Shown here: one piece after another, positions 27,701-39,200 of the stretch
Layout: every line of letters begins with the position of its first letter
Numbering within the stretch: position 1 is the stretch's first letter
NCBI RefSeq assembly: GCF_000224145.3
Contig: NC_020166.2
Span: 3,996,939 to 4,060,938 of the forward strand
Length of the DNA stretch: 64,000 nucleotides
Direction: 5' to 3'
DNA from: Ciona intestinalis
Taxonomy: Eukaryota > Chordata > Ascidiacea > Phlebobranchia > Cionidae
Program-made: the position numbers and the translations under genes
Notes under the pieces: model-generated
The model's input: only the letters and a program-made list of their open reading frames with translations
Database searches by the model: none
What the model was told of the DNA's origin: nothing

Positions 27701-29180
27701 CACAATCATTTTCAGTGACATTCTTTGCACGGTGACCAGGCTGCTCATAGATGTGAAAATCACAACTGTATGTAACAAACAAGCAGTTAATTAGTTGATT
27801 TGGCATTTACGAAAATACAAAATACAGTTTTAAGATACAAAAGATTTGTTTTAAATCAACGAAACTAATGTTAATTTAACTAGTAAATGCGTACAAATTA
27901 ACCTATCTAAGGTTTATTTCAAGTAAAGAAGCTTGGGCGTTCCAACTAAAACTTCATTAGCAAAAAAGCCAACCAACCAACAGCATGATTCAGGATTCTC
28001 AGGAATATGTGGAAGCCTACAAATATACACACAACTAATGTGTTAATAAGAACCAGCATAAATGTCCAAATCAAGAGTTGCAGTTTTACAAATCTTCTAT
28101 ATCTGTACCATATGGGTTGATCGGATGTACTTAGCTTGATTGAACAGAAAAAGTCATAAAAATGGGTTAACAGTTTCAAAGCTTATGTATTCCTCACCTG
28201 TACATTTTAGACAAAGCACTAATTTCTAACTGGTCCGCCCACTCTTTAGGACTGTTCATTCGTGCAAGATAATCATCAAATGAATCATCTACAAACTGAA
28301 GATGGATTTTAACTCAAGATGATTACAGAAGCATACCAATGAAAAATCCAAATTTGTATATTGGAAAAACAGAATTCGAATTAGTAGCGTGAGTGATTAT
28401 CCCATTTTTCTCATTGCTAAAATACGACAATTCCATTTTGAGGTAAGTTTTAATAATTTACTATAAATGTTAGGAGTTACATTAGTACAGTGTGTGCCGC
28501 ACAGATAATTTGGAGTTTTCCACCTGTGCTACCAATGATTAAATACGTGGAATATTCCTTAGCATAAAAGCCAACACACTTCCCCAAGTTGAAAAGTGTG
28601 GTAACTCGTAAGCAATCGAGGGTAAAAAGATGGTGCTAATAACGCCTGTCTGACTGGGATGCGGTGTCCTGTCGCACGAAGGACTTTTCGGGTGTTAGGT
28701 CAAATTAGGCCTAAATTCCAGGACCTCGTCACCCATAAAAAAAGAAAGCCAACAAACTATTAATCCCAACATGTTGAATGCATTCAACTACTTGTGTAAC
28801 TTTTTACACAATCACTTACATTTTCAAATATATGTTGGTTCCTTTTCATGTATCTAACACAAGATTCCCGGATATAAAGATGATAGGCTTGTGTTTTAAA
28901 CATCTAAATAAAATGTTCATTAAGTGATCAAAACATGAAAATATACTAAATACTACCTAATTATGTACAAAAAAGAATTCAATTTTCTTCTTAAACATCG
29001 TATTTGTGCTCTATTTGTATTAATAATAAGTTGTAATACCTGCTCAGAGAATGCACGAAACAAAGATGAACCATCTTTCGGTACAGGTTTTCTTCGAAAA
29101 CCAATACTAGCAAGATAATCGTCCATTATATCCATTCTGTGCCGTTTTCCGCTGTTACCGTGATCATCATAACTCGCCAT
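18754..29180 (-). CDS. OTU-Tudor protein, OTUD4/ALG13-like
   Basis: Twenty exons, all in frame, 934 residues: 29040-29180, 28820-28903, 28198-28295, 27611-27765, 27359-27551, 26856-26980, 26137-26221, 25748-25875, 25585-25690, 25407-25522, 25281-25353, 23933-23978, 23730-23861, 20610-20794, 20467-20554, 20151-20346, 19903-20096, 19670-19846, 19469-19613 and 18754-19091. The OTU domain spans about residues 20-150. A Tudor domain follows at about 266-336 (GDRCLISLS; GHVQEVSPNHGPITVFIEAL). After that comes a polar, Gln/Asn- and Pro-rich tail with the family motif YFFNLGLEYY near 708. ALG13 has the same layout behind a glycosyltransferase domain that is missing here, so the protein resembles OTUD4. 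The expected catalytic Cys in the KDGSCLFRA motif is Ser39 (KDGSSLFRA); Asp36 and His142 remain. Exon joins around 25522-25690 are the least certain. Confidence 0.88.
20837..21193. mobile_element. hAT-like MITE with TAGGGCTGTGGA ends
   Basis: Left TAGGGCTGTGGAAA and right TCCACAGCCCTT are inverted repeats. The flanks CAATCAAC and TAATCAAC agree at 7 of 8 bases, as a slightly decayed 8-bp duplication would. The interior has repeated GGTTAAC motifs. Lies in an OTU-Tudor intron. Confidence 0.65.
22439..22461. repeat. GC-rich perfect palindrome
   Basis: Arms GCGGGAGTGCG and CGCACTCCCGC face each other across one base. It stands out from the AT-rich intron around it. Confidence 0.7.
22795..23303. 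mobile_element. hAT-like non-autonomous transposon, second copy
   Basis: Ends CATAGGCGCCTAAG and GTTAGGCGCCTATG, with an exact 8-bp duplication AGGACAGA on both sides. It is the reverse orientation of the copy at 15941 and about 130 bp shorter. Confidence 0.87.
24037..25006. mobile_element. piggyBac-like non-autonomous element
   Basis: TTAA flanks the element at 24033-24036 and 25007-25010. The ends read CTCTTTAACTGCC and, inverted, CCCTTTAACTGCC, as in piggyBac-type termini. No transposase frame is visible. The assembly gap 24592-24641 is inside. Confidence 0.75.
24592..24641. other. Assembly gap
   Basis: Run of 50 N inside the piggyBac-like element. Confidence 0.99.
26500..26722. repeat. 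Interspersed repeat related to 9303-9500
   Basis: Shares acttttattgtctct, aaatattttaa, atagcgacaaaacaac and aaacaaaagtgtgcgtaaa with the copy at 9303. Lies in an OTU-Tudor intron. Confidence 0.5.
28590..28750 (+). mobile_element. Probable SINE fragment in OTU-Tudor intron
   Basis: Contains ggtaactcgtaagcaatcgagg, shortened here to its shared part actcgtaagc, which also occurs in the pieces at 8808 and 61500. The rest does not clearly match them. Confidence 0.35.
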
Positions 29181-29565
29181 TTTTGTTTCCGCAAAATCTT
29201 TGACGGCCTTTAAAACCGGCGAACCTCCCCTAATGCTAAATAACTTTATTTCACTTACCGGACTTTTATTAATACGTAATTTCAAGTTAAGCCTAATATC
29301 GAGATTATTATTAAAAAATCACGCAAAACAAACACGTGTAAACTTTATTTATCATCAACGGACGGGCGGGAAGTTTGGTTTTCAATGTGTCGCTGGAGGG
29401 CGTACGTAGGTAGATATTTAAGTTATTAAAAAAACGATTGATATTTTTATTTTATTTTGATCTATTGTTGGTATTCACAATCAAAAGAGTGATAATAAAA
29501 TGAAACTTTCTTGGTGCCTGTTTTTTTCTAATGAAAATGTCACTGTAGTAATGTTTAATACTATT
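29181..29565. other. Spacer between KICS2 stop and OTU-Tudor start
   Basis: Only 385 bp separate two genes in the same direction. This is short but longer than the near-zero spacing of typical Ciona operons. It must hold the KICS2 3' end and the OTU-Tudor promoter. Confidence 0.5.
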
Positions 29566-32500
29566 TTATTTGTTTCCTGGTTTTAACAGCAAAGCTATTT
29601 TTCTTAATTTTAACTGATTAAGAACTTCATTTAAGTACAAAGTCACATTTGAATCTTTGTCACCACGAAGCCCATTACACACTATGATGATAAATATTCT
29701 GCAAAATAAAAAGCACAATTAAAATGAGTTATTCAAATATTAAACAAAATCTTACTTGTGGTCAATCTGAGCACAAAAAAAAGTCTTGTTATCTTCAGAT
29801 GACGTATGTGAAACAACTTTTTCTAGATTAAGCTCATCAGTTTTATTTTGAAGAAGATATTGTATATGAGTGACATGGTCATTTGATGTATGGGGCAGTG
29901 TTAACATAATCCTGTAGTTCTATAAATTAAAACTTTAAATTAATACTTATGTTAAGGTAGAAGTAACGAATAAATATTCCCATTATTCCAGCTACTTAGC
30001 CAATTTAAGTTAAATCATGATTTAAATCACAGTCATAATCATAATACCTGCACACAAGTTTGGTCATTCAGATCTGGTAGCGGATAACCATATTTTAAAG
30101 CAGTCGTACTCTGCTCTCTAGTATTTAAAATAAGGAAAAGGTGAGAAAAATCATTCCTCTTTATATGAAGTAATGCTTTGGAAACAAAATCATAGCTTGT
30201 TTTTGAAAGCATTTGCTTCATCTCGTCGGAACTACCAGTGTTACATAACACCTGAGAATAAAATCATTTAAGTCCATCTACAGATATCTGGATATAAGTG
30301 TATATATGGATATGCGGGTACCAGTATGTTTACAAATCGTTAGGTTTACTGCAGGTTTACTTTGTTTAAAACTTTTTGGTAACAGACACCCAGCTTTGTA
30401 TATCTTACCATATCCCAAATACATAGATTTCATATTGATTAAAAATTTTACCCAGGTGAGGGTTTAAATATAAAAAATGTTGTTTAACCAGTATTACCTC
30501 ATAAAAATAGAAGGTAAACTGAGATTTCAGAGTTTGAAAGAATTTTTCCATCCACACATATAAACCTGATGTGGGATTTGATAGTTTTTCACCAAAGCCA
30601 AAAAAACTTCCACGAAATGAACTTCCTTGGTGTTTCATGGCTTGTGGCTTCCATTTTAATAAACTGATAAGAATAAAAATGTATCAATAGATAAAGTACA
30701 GGTGAATACAAATTCTTACACTTCATGAGCATCATCCAAGTTATAAATGGCACCTGTGTAGTTCCACTTAAATATATCTTGTCTGGCTTGTAGCAATGCA
30801 AGCAGTGCAGTTAGCTCGTCTGATATACAAGTCTAAATTAATAAATAGTGAATATGACATTATTTGTAATGTTAATAATAATATAGTAATTTTAATATGT
30901 AAAATGGGTGTTTTGACAATTCAAAAGCAGACTTATAGGTGACAAAAAGGAGAGCAATTTTCATTTGGAGTTGGAGGATATATCATGTATGGGCAACTGT
31001 CAGATTTGAATCAACATGGTGCAAGTTGAGTGATGGTTGTTTTTTAAATTTTATTCAATTTATAATGGAAATAGTCCTTTAATAAACAAGAAAACCTATT
31101 TGTTAGGTCTACAACACTCAACTGTTCTATTTTTCTGCCCGCTTATGTTTTTTTTGTATGGTTGACCACTCGGACAATTTAATAATTACTACTTGGTTGC
31201 AGCAATAAACATTAAGTGCCTGGTCTAACAACATGCATGCTTACAACTGCTATAACTACTGAGCTATAGCACTAGTAAAATAATAAATCATCCACTAACT
31301 GTAAATTTTAAACAATATTAAAATTTATCACACATGTTCTTCAACTAATAAGTTAAAATACCTGTATATTTCTTAAACAATCATGAGGGAATTTTTGTGG
31401 ATAAGATTCTAATAGAAGTTTTACTTCTTCGCACAATGTGTCTAATGGTGGAGCTAGAGCAGTTTTGAACATCTGAATGTAAAGTGAAATGCATTCGAGC
31501 CTTGCAGAGCAAAATTCGGATAGTTGAAAGCATACTGTTGATACCAAGTTTTCCGGCAATTCCTATAACAAATCAGTAACTTTAAAAATGTTAGAAATAG
31601 AAATAGCTACCAATGTAAACAACAAAGGGAACTCCCAATTTGGAATATAGTGAAACCAGAGTGTCTTTTACTTTTTTTACAAATTACATATTTTTTACAG
31701 TTGTTTTGATAGTTTAAACAGGTTTTGCCACCTTTATATTCTTCATGTGTTACAAGTAAAGCATTAAGGCAGGTTTAGCAAACTTGCAATCGAAGAATGT
31801 ATTTTACTATTTTATGAACAAGGACAATTATTTTATGTCATCTATCAATTCATTACGCAGCTACCAATTTTGAAATGATTCGTATTAACAAACATGCACC
31901 ATTATAGTTTGCTAAAGAGCAAAGCGATTACATTCGGAATGATTGCATTGCACTTATTTCACGCTTAAAACACAGAACCCTTTAAACTCAGGTGGAGTGT
32001 GTGCATCCAATTTTATAATTGTGGCATCTATTGGGTAAGTTACAGATCCTAGACCGCAAATCTCTGTCTGTTTCGCAAGGATTCTCTCCGAAGCAGGCAA
32101 ATGAAAAATGAGTTAAATAAGACTTTCCCTTGGGTTGTTTAAATAAACCAAGAAATTTCGCGTATATTATTACTCCCAACACAGTACTAAGAGAACTTAC
32201 ACCATCTGTTTCAAAATCCCCAGAAGTGCTAACTTTGTGCTCTTGCTTCACAATAGAAAGGAACAAACTTTGTAGAATAGAATAAGAATTTTTAAGAGAA
32301 TCTCGTCTGGCAAACCAGGATTTTTGTTCCAGAAAGGTTAATGAGAAATAAACCTTCTCGTGCTGAGCCAGATTAACCAAAGCAACCTATGCAAACACTG
32401 ATGAACATTTCTGTTAAAGTAACATTCGGATAAACCATAAAAGTTAAAACGTAGCTTCAGTTACCTGAAGATTAGAAGGTAAAAATGGGAGTTTTTCTTT

Positions 32501-32620
32501 TTCCGCAAATTCTTTCGCCTTGTCACACATAAATCCGCCAAGGTTGCCGAAGTAGTTATGAAAAAATTTGAGTTCCATGGAATGTGCAGTAAATTCCTTA
32601 CTACTTTCCAGTCTCTCCAT
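29566..32620 (-). CDS. KICS2: KICSTOR subunit 2 (C12orf66)
   Basis: Eight exons: 32465-32620, 32201-32386, 31362-31562, 30720-30832, 30498-30663, 30048-30251, 29756-29919 and 29566-29698. They encode 440 residues, close to the human protein. KICSTOR holds GATOR1 on the lysosome so that mTORC1 can be shut off when amino acids or glucose run low. Matches to the human family are clear along the length: YFGNLGGFMCDKAKEFAEKE near the start, ALVNLAQHEKVYFSLTFLEQ, FARRDSLKNSYSILQS, FTFYFYE in the middle, and a C-terminus with LYLNEVLNQL and LLLKPGNK. No catalytic motif is expected. The start codon lies 64 bp from a foldback element. Confidence 0.92.
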
Positions 32621-32683
32621 TGTTTTTTTTCTGTTATATTACATTAACATCTTTAAACGCTGCAATAGACCGCGGCATACATT

Positions 32684-33556
32684 GACCAAGGTGATCCTAG
32701 AATACAGATATTCTAGCGGCCATTTTCGATACCTTCTACTGGTGCCACCAACCTAAAATTTGGACACTGTACTAACTAGACCCCAGCGGTACCGATTCTG
32801 AAATCAAAAATTAAAAATTCGGAAAAATATTAATTATGAATATTAATATTCGTCATAAAAACATATTTATAAACTTTTCGCACGCACCAGCTTTGAATAT
32901 GTTGTAGCCATAGATATCATATATATAAAGATATTTGACTCATACTTGTCTGTATTATATGTATAGCTCAGTGGTTGTAGCGCTACTTAATAGCTACAAA
33001 ACGAAACATTTTTTTCTTCAAAAAAATGGGGGCTTGGGTATGAAATATTAAAAAGTATGACCATAACTTGAATCATATAAATATTAAATTTTCAATTTTT
33101 TTTGCAAAAATATAACTTCCGCATACATCTATGTTGGTCACTAACATATTTTTCCCATTAAAAAAATAAATAATTTTAATTTTTTTTTAATTATGAATAT
33201 TATTATTCGTCATAAAAACATATTTATAGAATTTTCGCANNNNNNNNNNNNNNNNNNNNNNNNNNNNNNNNNNNNNNNNNNNNNNNNNNTTTTTAAAGAA
33301 AAAAATGTTGCATTTGTAGCTATTAAGTAGCGCTACAACATATTTAAAGCTGGTGCGTGCGAAAATTCTATAAATATGTTTTTATGACGAATATTAATAT
33401 TCATAATTAATATTTTTTCGAATTTTAAATTTTTGATTTTAGAATCGGTACCGCTGGGGTCTAGTTAGTACAGTGTCCAAATTTTAGGTTGGTGGCACCA
33501 GTAGAAGGTATCGAAAATGGCCGCTACATTATCTGTATTCTAGGATCACCTTGGTC
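32684..33556. mobile_element. Foldback element with long inverted arms
   Basis: The left arm starts GACCAAGGTGATCCTAGAAT and its inverted copy closes the right end. The arms are at least about 300 bp and nearly identical. A 7-bp duplication ATACATT flanks the element. The centre includes the assembly gap 33240-33289. No coding frame. It sits immediately upstream of the KICS2 start. Confidence 0.85.
33240..33289. other. Assembly gap
   Basis: Run of 50 N between the arms of the foldback element, a typical place for assembly failure. Confidence 0.99.
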
Positions 33557-34588
33557 ATACATTGCAGGCTTCACATGTTGTTATATCAAAACATCGTAAA
33601 CAAGAGGACCAAGCTTTAATGAGTATGCACGTATTAATCTAATTAACACAGTATTCATTAATTGTTTTACTACAACTGTCATGTAAGCTCGAAGTGGTTT
33701 TAAATAAGAAAATTTGTATAACTTCTGCATGTGTTGACGTTTAAACTTACACTAATCAACCTTGTTGTAAATGAAAAACGTTTATTTTCGGGAATTCTGA
33801 CAACTATAATCATGCAGTAATTAGGTAATGTTAGAAGTTATTATTAGTCATACGGTTTTCAACTAAGGATAATTTTTAAATAACCATAAATGATAACAAG
33901 GTATAAAAGTAGTGCTTTCAATGCGCCCCAACTTAAATAGTAATAAATTAATACAGGCGTCAGTCGTTTTATGGAATCCCTATCTCACTAACACGCGTCC
34001 TCCCAAATTTCCAGACAGTATAACCTGTTTCGTCAGATCGTATGACTAAAAATAGTGGAGTCGAAATATTTATTTGGGCTGTTCAATTTGTACCTATGCA
34101 TGGCCTACTCAATACACGGCCTAGAAATACACCGAAACTGCTAAGAAAATAAGAGGCCTATATTGACGCGAATAATGCCCATTATAATACATTGTTACGC
34201 CACGGTTTTATGAATGGATTTCCTTCATTTTGAATGCAGTTTGCAGTTGTTGGTAGGTTCAATACCAGTTCTAGGTTGTTTTAACTTACAGTTTATCACA
34301 GAACGTGTCGCAGGGATACTTTCTTGTTTAGTTAAAATCATACCAGACATATAAAGCAGCGCAAAAGGTTTATTAGTATATAAATATCAGTTTATTAAGC
34401 ATAAAGAGAGACGAGCAATCAGATTCAGTTTACTAACACAGAAAACCTACGTTTTGATTATATTTAATTTAGTAGACAGGCATTTGGCAAGTTTTATAAT
34501 GCAGCACACCTTTATAATTTTATTTAGATTAAATTCTAAGCCACCAGAATTATTAAGCAAACTATTTAAGCATGGTCAATAGGTGTTC

Positions 34589-34619
34589 CCAAAGTTAGTA
34601 TAGACTATACTAACTTTGG
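34589..34619. mobile_element. 31-bp palindromic insertion nested in a transposon
   Basis: Palindrome CCAAAGTTAGTATAG / CTATACTAACTTTGG around one base. GTGTTC occurs on both sides (34583-34588 and 34620-34625). The sister element near 12230 has a single GTGTTC and no insertion, i.e. an empty site. Confidence 0.75.
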
Positions 34620-34888
34620 GTGTTCCGTAGTTGGATAAAAATACTTGGATAAGGGTACCATCTTTGCATGTTATGATCATGAAGAAGTGGCAAGAAGATC
34701 TTCAATCAGTAACATCATCAATATATTCTTTGACAACAAACAGAGATGTGTAAATAATCTGTCAGGAAGGAAGACTAGTAAAATTTAAACAGCGACAAAG
34801 GTCTAAAGTTAGACACAACACTTAGTACGAAGGGAGGCTATCGTGAGTTTGTTTGTATTATACAGTCTTAATTTATGATGTGCTGTAT

Positions 34889-35009
34889 GACCCATTTTTG
34901 GACCTCGAGGAAGAGCCTCTATCCTGCTTTAACAAAAAAAACCTCGAGTAGAAAATGGGTTATAAGCAGCAGGACAGATCAAGGCATAAGCACCTTTAGA
35001 CAAAAGGCT
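34889..35009 (+). other. Structured module, pseudoknot-like pairings
   Basis: In order: ACCCATTTT pairs with AAAATGGGT; CTCGAGG with CCTCGAG; TCCTGCT with AGCAGGA across the first two stems; AGCCT with AGGCT; and TCAAGG with CCTTTA as a hairpin. The loop CTTTAACAAAAAAAA is fixed between copies. It could act as DNA or RNA. I do not recognise it as a known RNA family. Confidence 0.6.
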
Positions 35010-35496
35010 AATGCTTGTGTTTATCCAATATCCGATATTGTTTTTAAGGACCGGTTTTAAAAGTTCGCAACGGACATATCAATTAACTTACTTGTTGTTA
35101 CTGCGGTGTTCTTTTGCTAGATATATATATAGGCTGTCTTAAAAAACTTCTGTTTTAAGCCAAATACTATTTTCACTCAGCGACTGAGCCAAACTAAACT
35201 GTCGGTAAAACTTACTTGTATGCCGCACGTGGTTAAAAGTAACTCCTATCTGTTCAGTCATGCTTAAACATTTATAAAAAATATAAGATGTTGATAAAAT
35301 AACCCGAAAAAAAGGTAATTTAACCAGGAATGGTAAATAAACTGTTATTTGATGCGAAAACTACAGCCAGACAGCAAAATCCATTCATAAAACCGTGACG
35401 TAACAATGTATTATAATGGGCATTATTCGCGTCAATAAGCCTCTTATTTTCTGAGCAGTTTCGGTGTATTCCTAGCCCGTGTATTGAGTAGGCCAT

Positions 35497-36249
35497 GACC
35501 TATGTTGTGATATATTTGTTCTGACTGACATATTTATACCGGGCGCTGATATATATGCAGTGGTAAATATAATTTTATTTTCAAATATTTAATTGGTATT
35601 TTAAACAACATATTTTTCCAAGTAATTTTACAATAGATGAAAAAAATTGGAATGTAAGGCATCCTGTTTGAGATAAGGGTTGGTAAATTGGGTAACGTAT
35701 GTTTACTAATTTTACTAAACTACTCTTAAATAAGTTTGTTAGTGGTACTTGGTTAATCTAGGCTACAAATACAACTTTAACTCAATCCTGCTGACTAAAA
35801 CGAAAACTCAAGTTGCGAAGTGTAAACGTCATGTCCGGAATATTTTTAATGGAGTGTTGTAATAAATTTAGACCGGGTGGTCATTAAATGTGTTCCGACG
35901 CATGCACATTAGTCCGGGTCTAAATATAACACAACACCAGACCAAGTATATCACAACAATGGCATTCAAAGTGGTAAGTGGAAATTGAGTTTTACCAAAA
36001 CAAATAACCAAATTGCTTCCAACAGCTTTGTTTATTGTACATTAAAATATCATCATTTGCGATCCAATATTAAGCAGTTAAAACTCCCCAATTCAAACTA
36101 AAAATGTGAATTGAACCAACACCGTAAAATATAAGAATGGGTGAGCATTTTAGTTTCATTGACGCTGAAGCCATCTTTTGATGTTATGGACATCATGGAA
36201 GCAGTGATAGAGTACAAAGTTCACCTCAAGTATAAGCAGTTTCACTTGT
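35497..36249. other. Spacer left of SNRNP70
   Basis: About 0.75 kb after the transposon. ATGGCATTCAAAGTG at 35959 is followed by a good GT donor on the plus strand, but no matching downstream exon was found. No other feature seen. Confidence 0.45.
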
Positions 36250-39200
36250 TTAGTATTCTTCTGGGTTGTAGTCGTAATTACCCTGTACATAATATTTCAA
36301 GTCAAAGTTCATCAACCAAATACCACAACATTAAAACTACCTGTCGGTCATATTGTTTGTTCTCAGGATTAGCTTGTTGGTATTCCATACGATCTGTTAA
36401 ATGTTTCCTTTTTTACAAATTTCCATAAAAGATTATGACTATTCAAGTAACATACCTTTTTCTGGGTAGTAACCATTGTTGGAGGAATTGTCTTGAGCCA
36501 TGTTATTGTAAGCATCACCTTCGCCACCATAACGTCTACCTGGCTCTAAACAACAGCATTATCAGTATAAGAAAACATTGCCATTATAAAAATAAAAGTA
36601 CCTTCATAATTCTGTTGATATTCTTGCTTTATTGTCTGGTCATATTCTTGTTTCATTCCAGGATTACTACCATATTCATCTTTAATTGTAGTCATTGACT
36701 TATCATCTCGTTTGTCTTCTTTTACATCTGAACGACTATCTCTGTCTTTTCCGCGGTCTCGATCTCGATGACGCCTTTAAAGTGAACCAGGAACATTATT
36801 AAACCAACTTCAAATTAGTTTCAATAAATACCTTTCTTTATCTTTATCGGACCTATCTCGATCCCTGTGACGATGCCTGGACTCCCGATCTTTGTCACGA
36901 CTTCTCTCTTCTTTTTTTCCATTTTCTATTATATTACTCCAGTTAATAAAATTAGTTACTTGTTTGAAACAAGCAAAGTAATTATGCAACAACAACTTAT
37001 ATCTAACATTAAAATATACCTCCATCTCCACCATCTACTGCACCACTTGCCCTTTCATCATTCTTGCTTCGTGAAGATTTATGATCAGATTCCCGCTTTC
37101 TATCACGGTCGCGACGATCTTTATCACCACGATCATCACGCCTGCGCTTTTCACGATCACGATCTCGATCCCGATCTCTGTTTCGATCTTTATCCCTATC
37201 CGACCTTTCCCGATCGCCTGATTTTCTTCGTTTTTCTCTGTTGGCAATATATAAAGAAGCACTCTAGTTACACATAATTTGATTATATATGGTTATAGGC
37301 AGAAATCAGAGATTTTTCAACCAATGCAAGGAGGGCACCTATGTGCTAGGCCACTAGGGGATCAGTAGCAGACTTTGGTTTATTCTAAAGTGTAATTACT
37401 ACAAAAAGGTAAAAAAAACGGGACATACATACATACACAAAAACAAAGTTTATATTTTGGTAGAACATGACGCCACTTTTGATGCAGCATGTTTTCTAGA
37501 TAGGGGTACTTGAATTTAAAACACTACCTTTCCCTATCCCTTTCACGAGGTCGATCTTCAGATTTTCGTACTTTATCATCATCATGACTTCTTCCACTAT
37601 CACGCTCCTTTTCTCTAAAATAATTATTAAGAAATGATTATCAAGAATTAATACAAACCATGCATAACATTCTGATATTATATTATTATTACCACAAATA
37701 CTTTAAATATCCACTATGAATAGCAAAACCAAATACAGTATAAAACATTATAAAGCTACAGTTGATACCTTTCTGATCGACGATTAGAGTCATCAGGACC
37801 TGCACGCGTCGATCCTAATCCTCCACCAAACCTTCGAGGTCTCCAACCTTTAACTGTTCGTCCACGCTCAACATCAACAAGAACTCGACGGCCGTCAATT
37901 TTTTTTCCATCCGCACTTTTATAAGCAGCTAAAAATGAAGGTACATTGATAAGAAGTATGTTCAAGTTAAATAAGATAAGTGAGCAACGTATGGCTTTTG
38001 TAAAACAAATTTTCTGCAAAATCCATCATAGGAAACTGATCTATTTTAAAGCTGTATTCGTTGTTTTTGTTTTGGAACAGGTACACGAAATTGATATCAA
38101 AGCCTACCTCTTACCACATCTGTGTGCGAGTGTGTGGTTGACTAACAAACAATACAACAAACAACAAACACACGAAATTATTTTTTAAAATGTAAGCTTA
38201 CTGGCCTGATGGTGTTGATGGTGATTAGTGTTGGTTGGTATGCAGTTGATATTTGCAACAATGCTTTATTTTCACATCCGTTGGTTTATATTACTTACCA
38301 ACTTACTTACACTGATTTTACACTCAAGACTCAAACAATACAAAGACTTTTACCAATCTTATAAAAACTATGAATCAAAATTATACCATTGTTATCTCCT
38401 AATTCATTTAACATTGATATATTATATAAAAAAACATTAAAACTTGATAAAAGGTTTTATGTTTTTACTTCATTGTACAAACCCACAACAAACTCAACAC
38501 GCTGAAACTTTATTTCTCTCTCCATATAACCTTGGCCCTTACCAAGCCTACTGAGTTTTTGCTCTTACCAAGCTTGTATTGAATATAAACTTTTGTTTAA
38601 CTTTTGATTTGAATGCGGTGGCTATATTATTAAATGCACTTCTTATTTACAAGATGGGTGTGTGTTTAATTCAACTTCTTATTTACAAGATGGGTGTGTG
38701 TTTAATTCAACTAACTCACTGGTTGTGCAAGCTATACAAACCCTTCTTACCCATATTCCAATTTAATACAAACCTAATTATTGTCACTGAACGCAAGAAT
38801 CGGAAATTTTCTAGGCTTTTCGGGATGGTGAAATGGGTCCACTGACGAAAACGCCCGTGGTCACCACTCACTTTCTATCAAGCTGTATAAACAGCAACAA
38901 CATGTGATAAGCAACTTTACAAACAACATTAACAGTTTAAGATAATATAACAGCCTATAAAAAACAGACTTTTTACCAAGACCTTTTCTTGATTACTTGA
39001 TTTGCAAGTATTTTTGAATGTAGGAAGTAAATTTAAATGCTTACTGTGCATGTCTCTTTCCCGATCAAACTCAACGAACGCATAACCACGTGGTTTCCCA
39101 GTTGCAACATCCTTTACTATCGTTACCTGCAATATAAATATAACATATTAAATAAAAAAACCTTCCAGTTAATATAAACCCCTAGTAACGGCATAAGCAA

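Larger units (their letters stand above)
34103..35496. mobile_element. Non-autonomous DNA transposon, CATGGCCTACTC ends, fuller copy
   Basis: Same ends and interior as 11748-12950, flanked by the exact 7-bp duplication ACCTATG. It carries the structured module (34889-35009) and an extra ~31-bp palindromic insertion that the sister copy lacks. No long coding frame. Confidence 0.88.

Noticed and set aside
27946-28179. Possible extra OTU-Tudor exon (minus frame)
   Set aside because: The flanking exons at 28198 and 27765 join directly in phase and the family alignment is continuous without it.
29181-29565. KICS2 and OTU-Tudor gene as an operon
   Set aside because: The 385-bp spacer is long for a Ciona operon, and I see no trans-splice evidence from sequence alone.
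35959-35980. Plus-strand start exon ATGGCATTCAAAGTG with a GT donor
   Set aside because: No downstream plus-strand exon in the same frame; it would run antisense through SNRNP70.
36867-37277. 136-codon His/Asp-rich plus-strand frame
   Set aside because: Antisense of the Arg/Asp repeat exons of SNRNP70.
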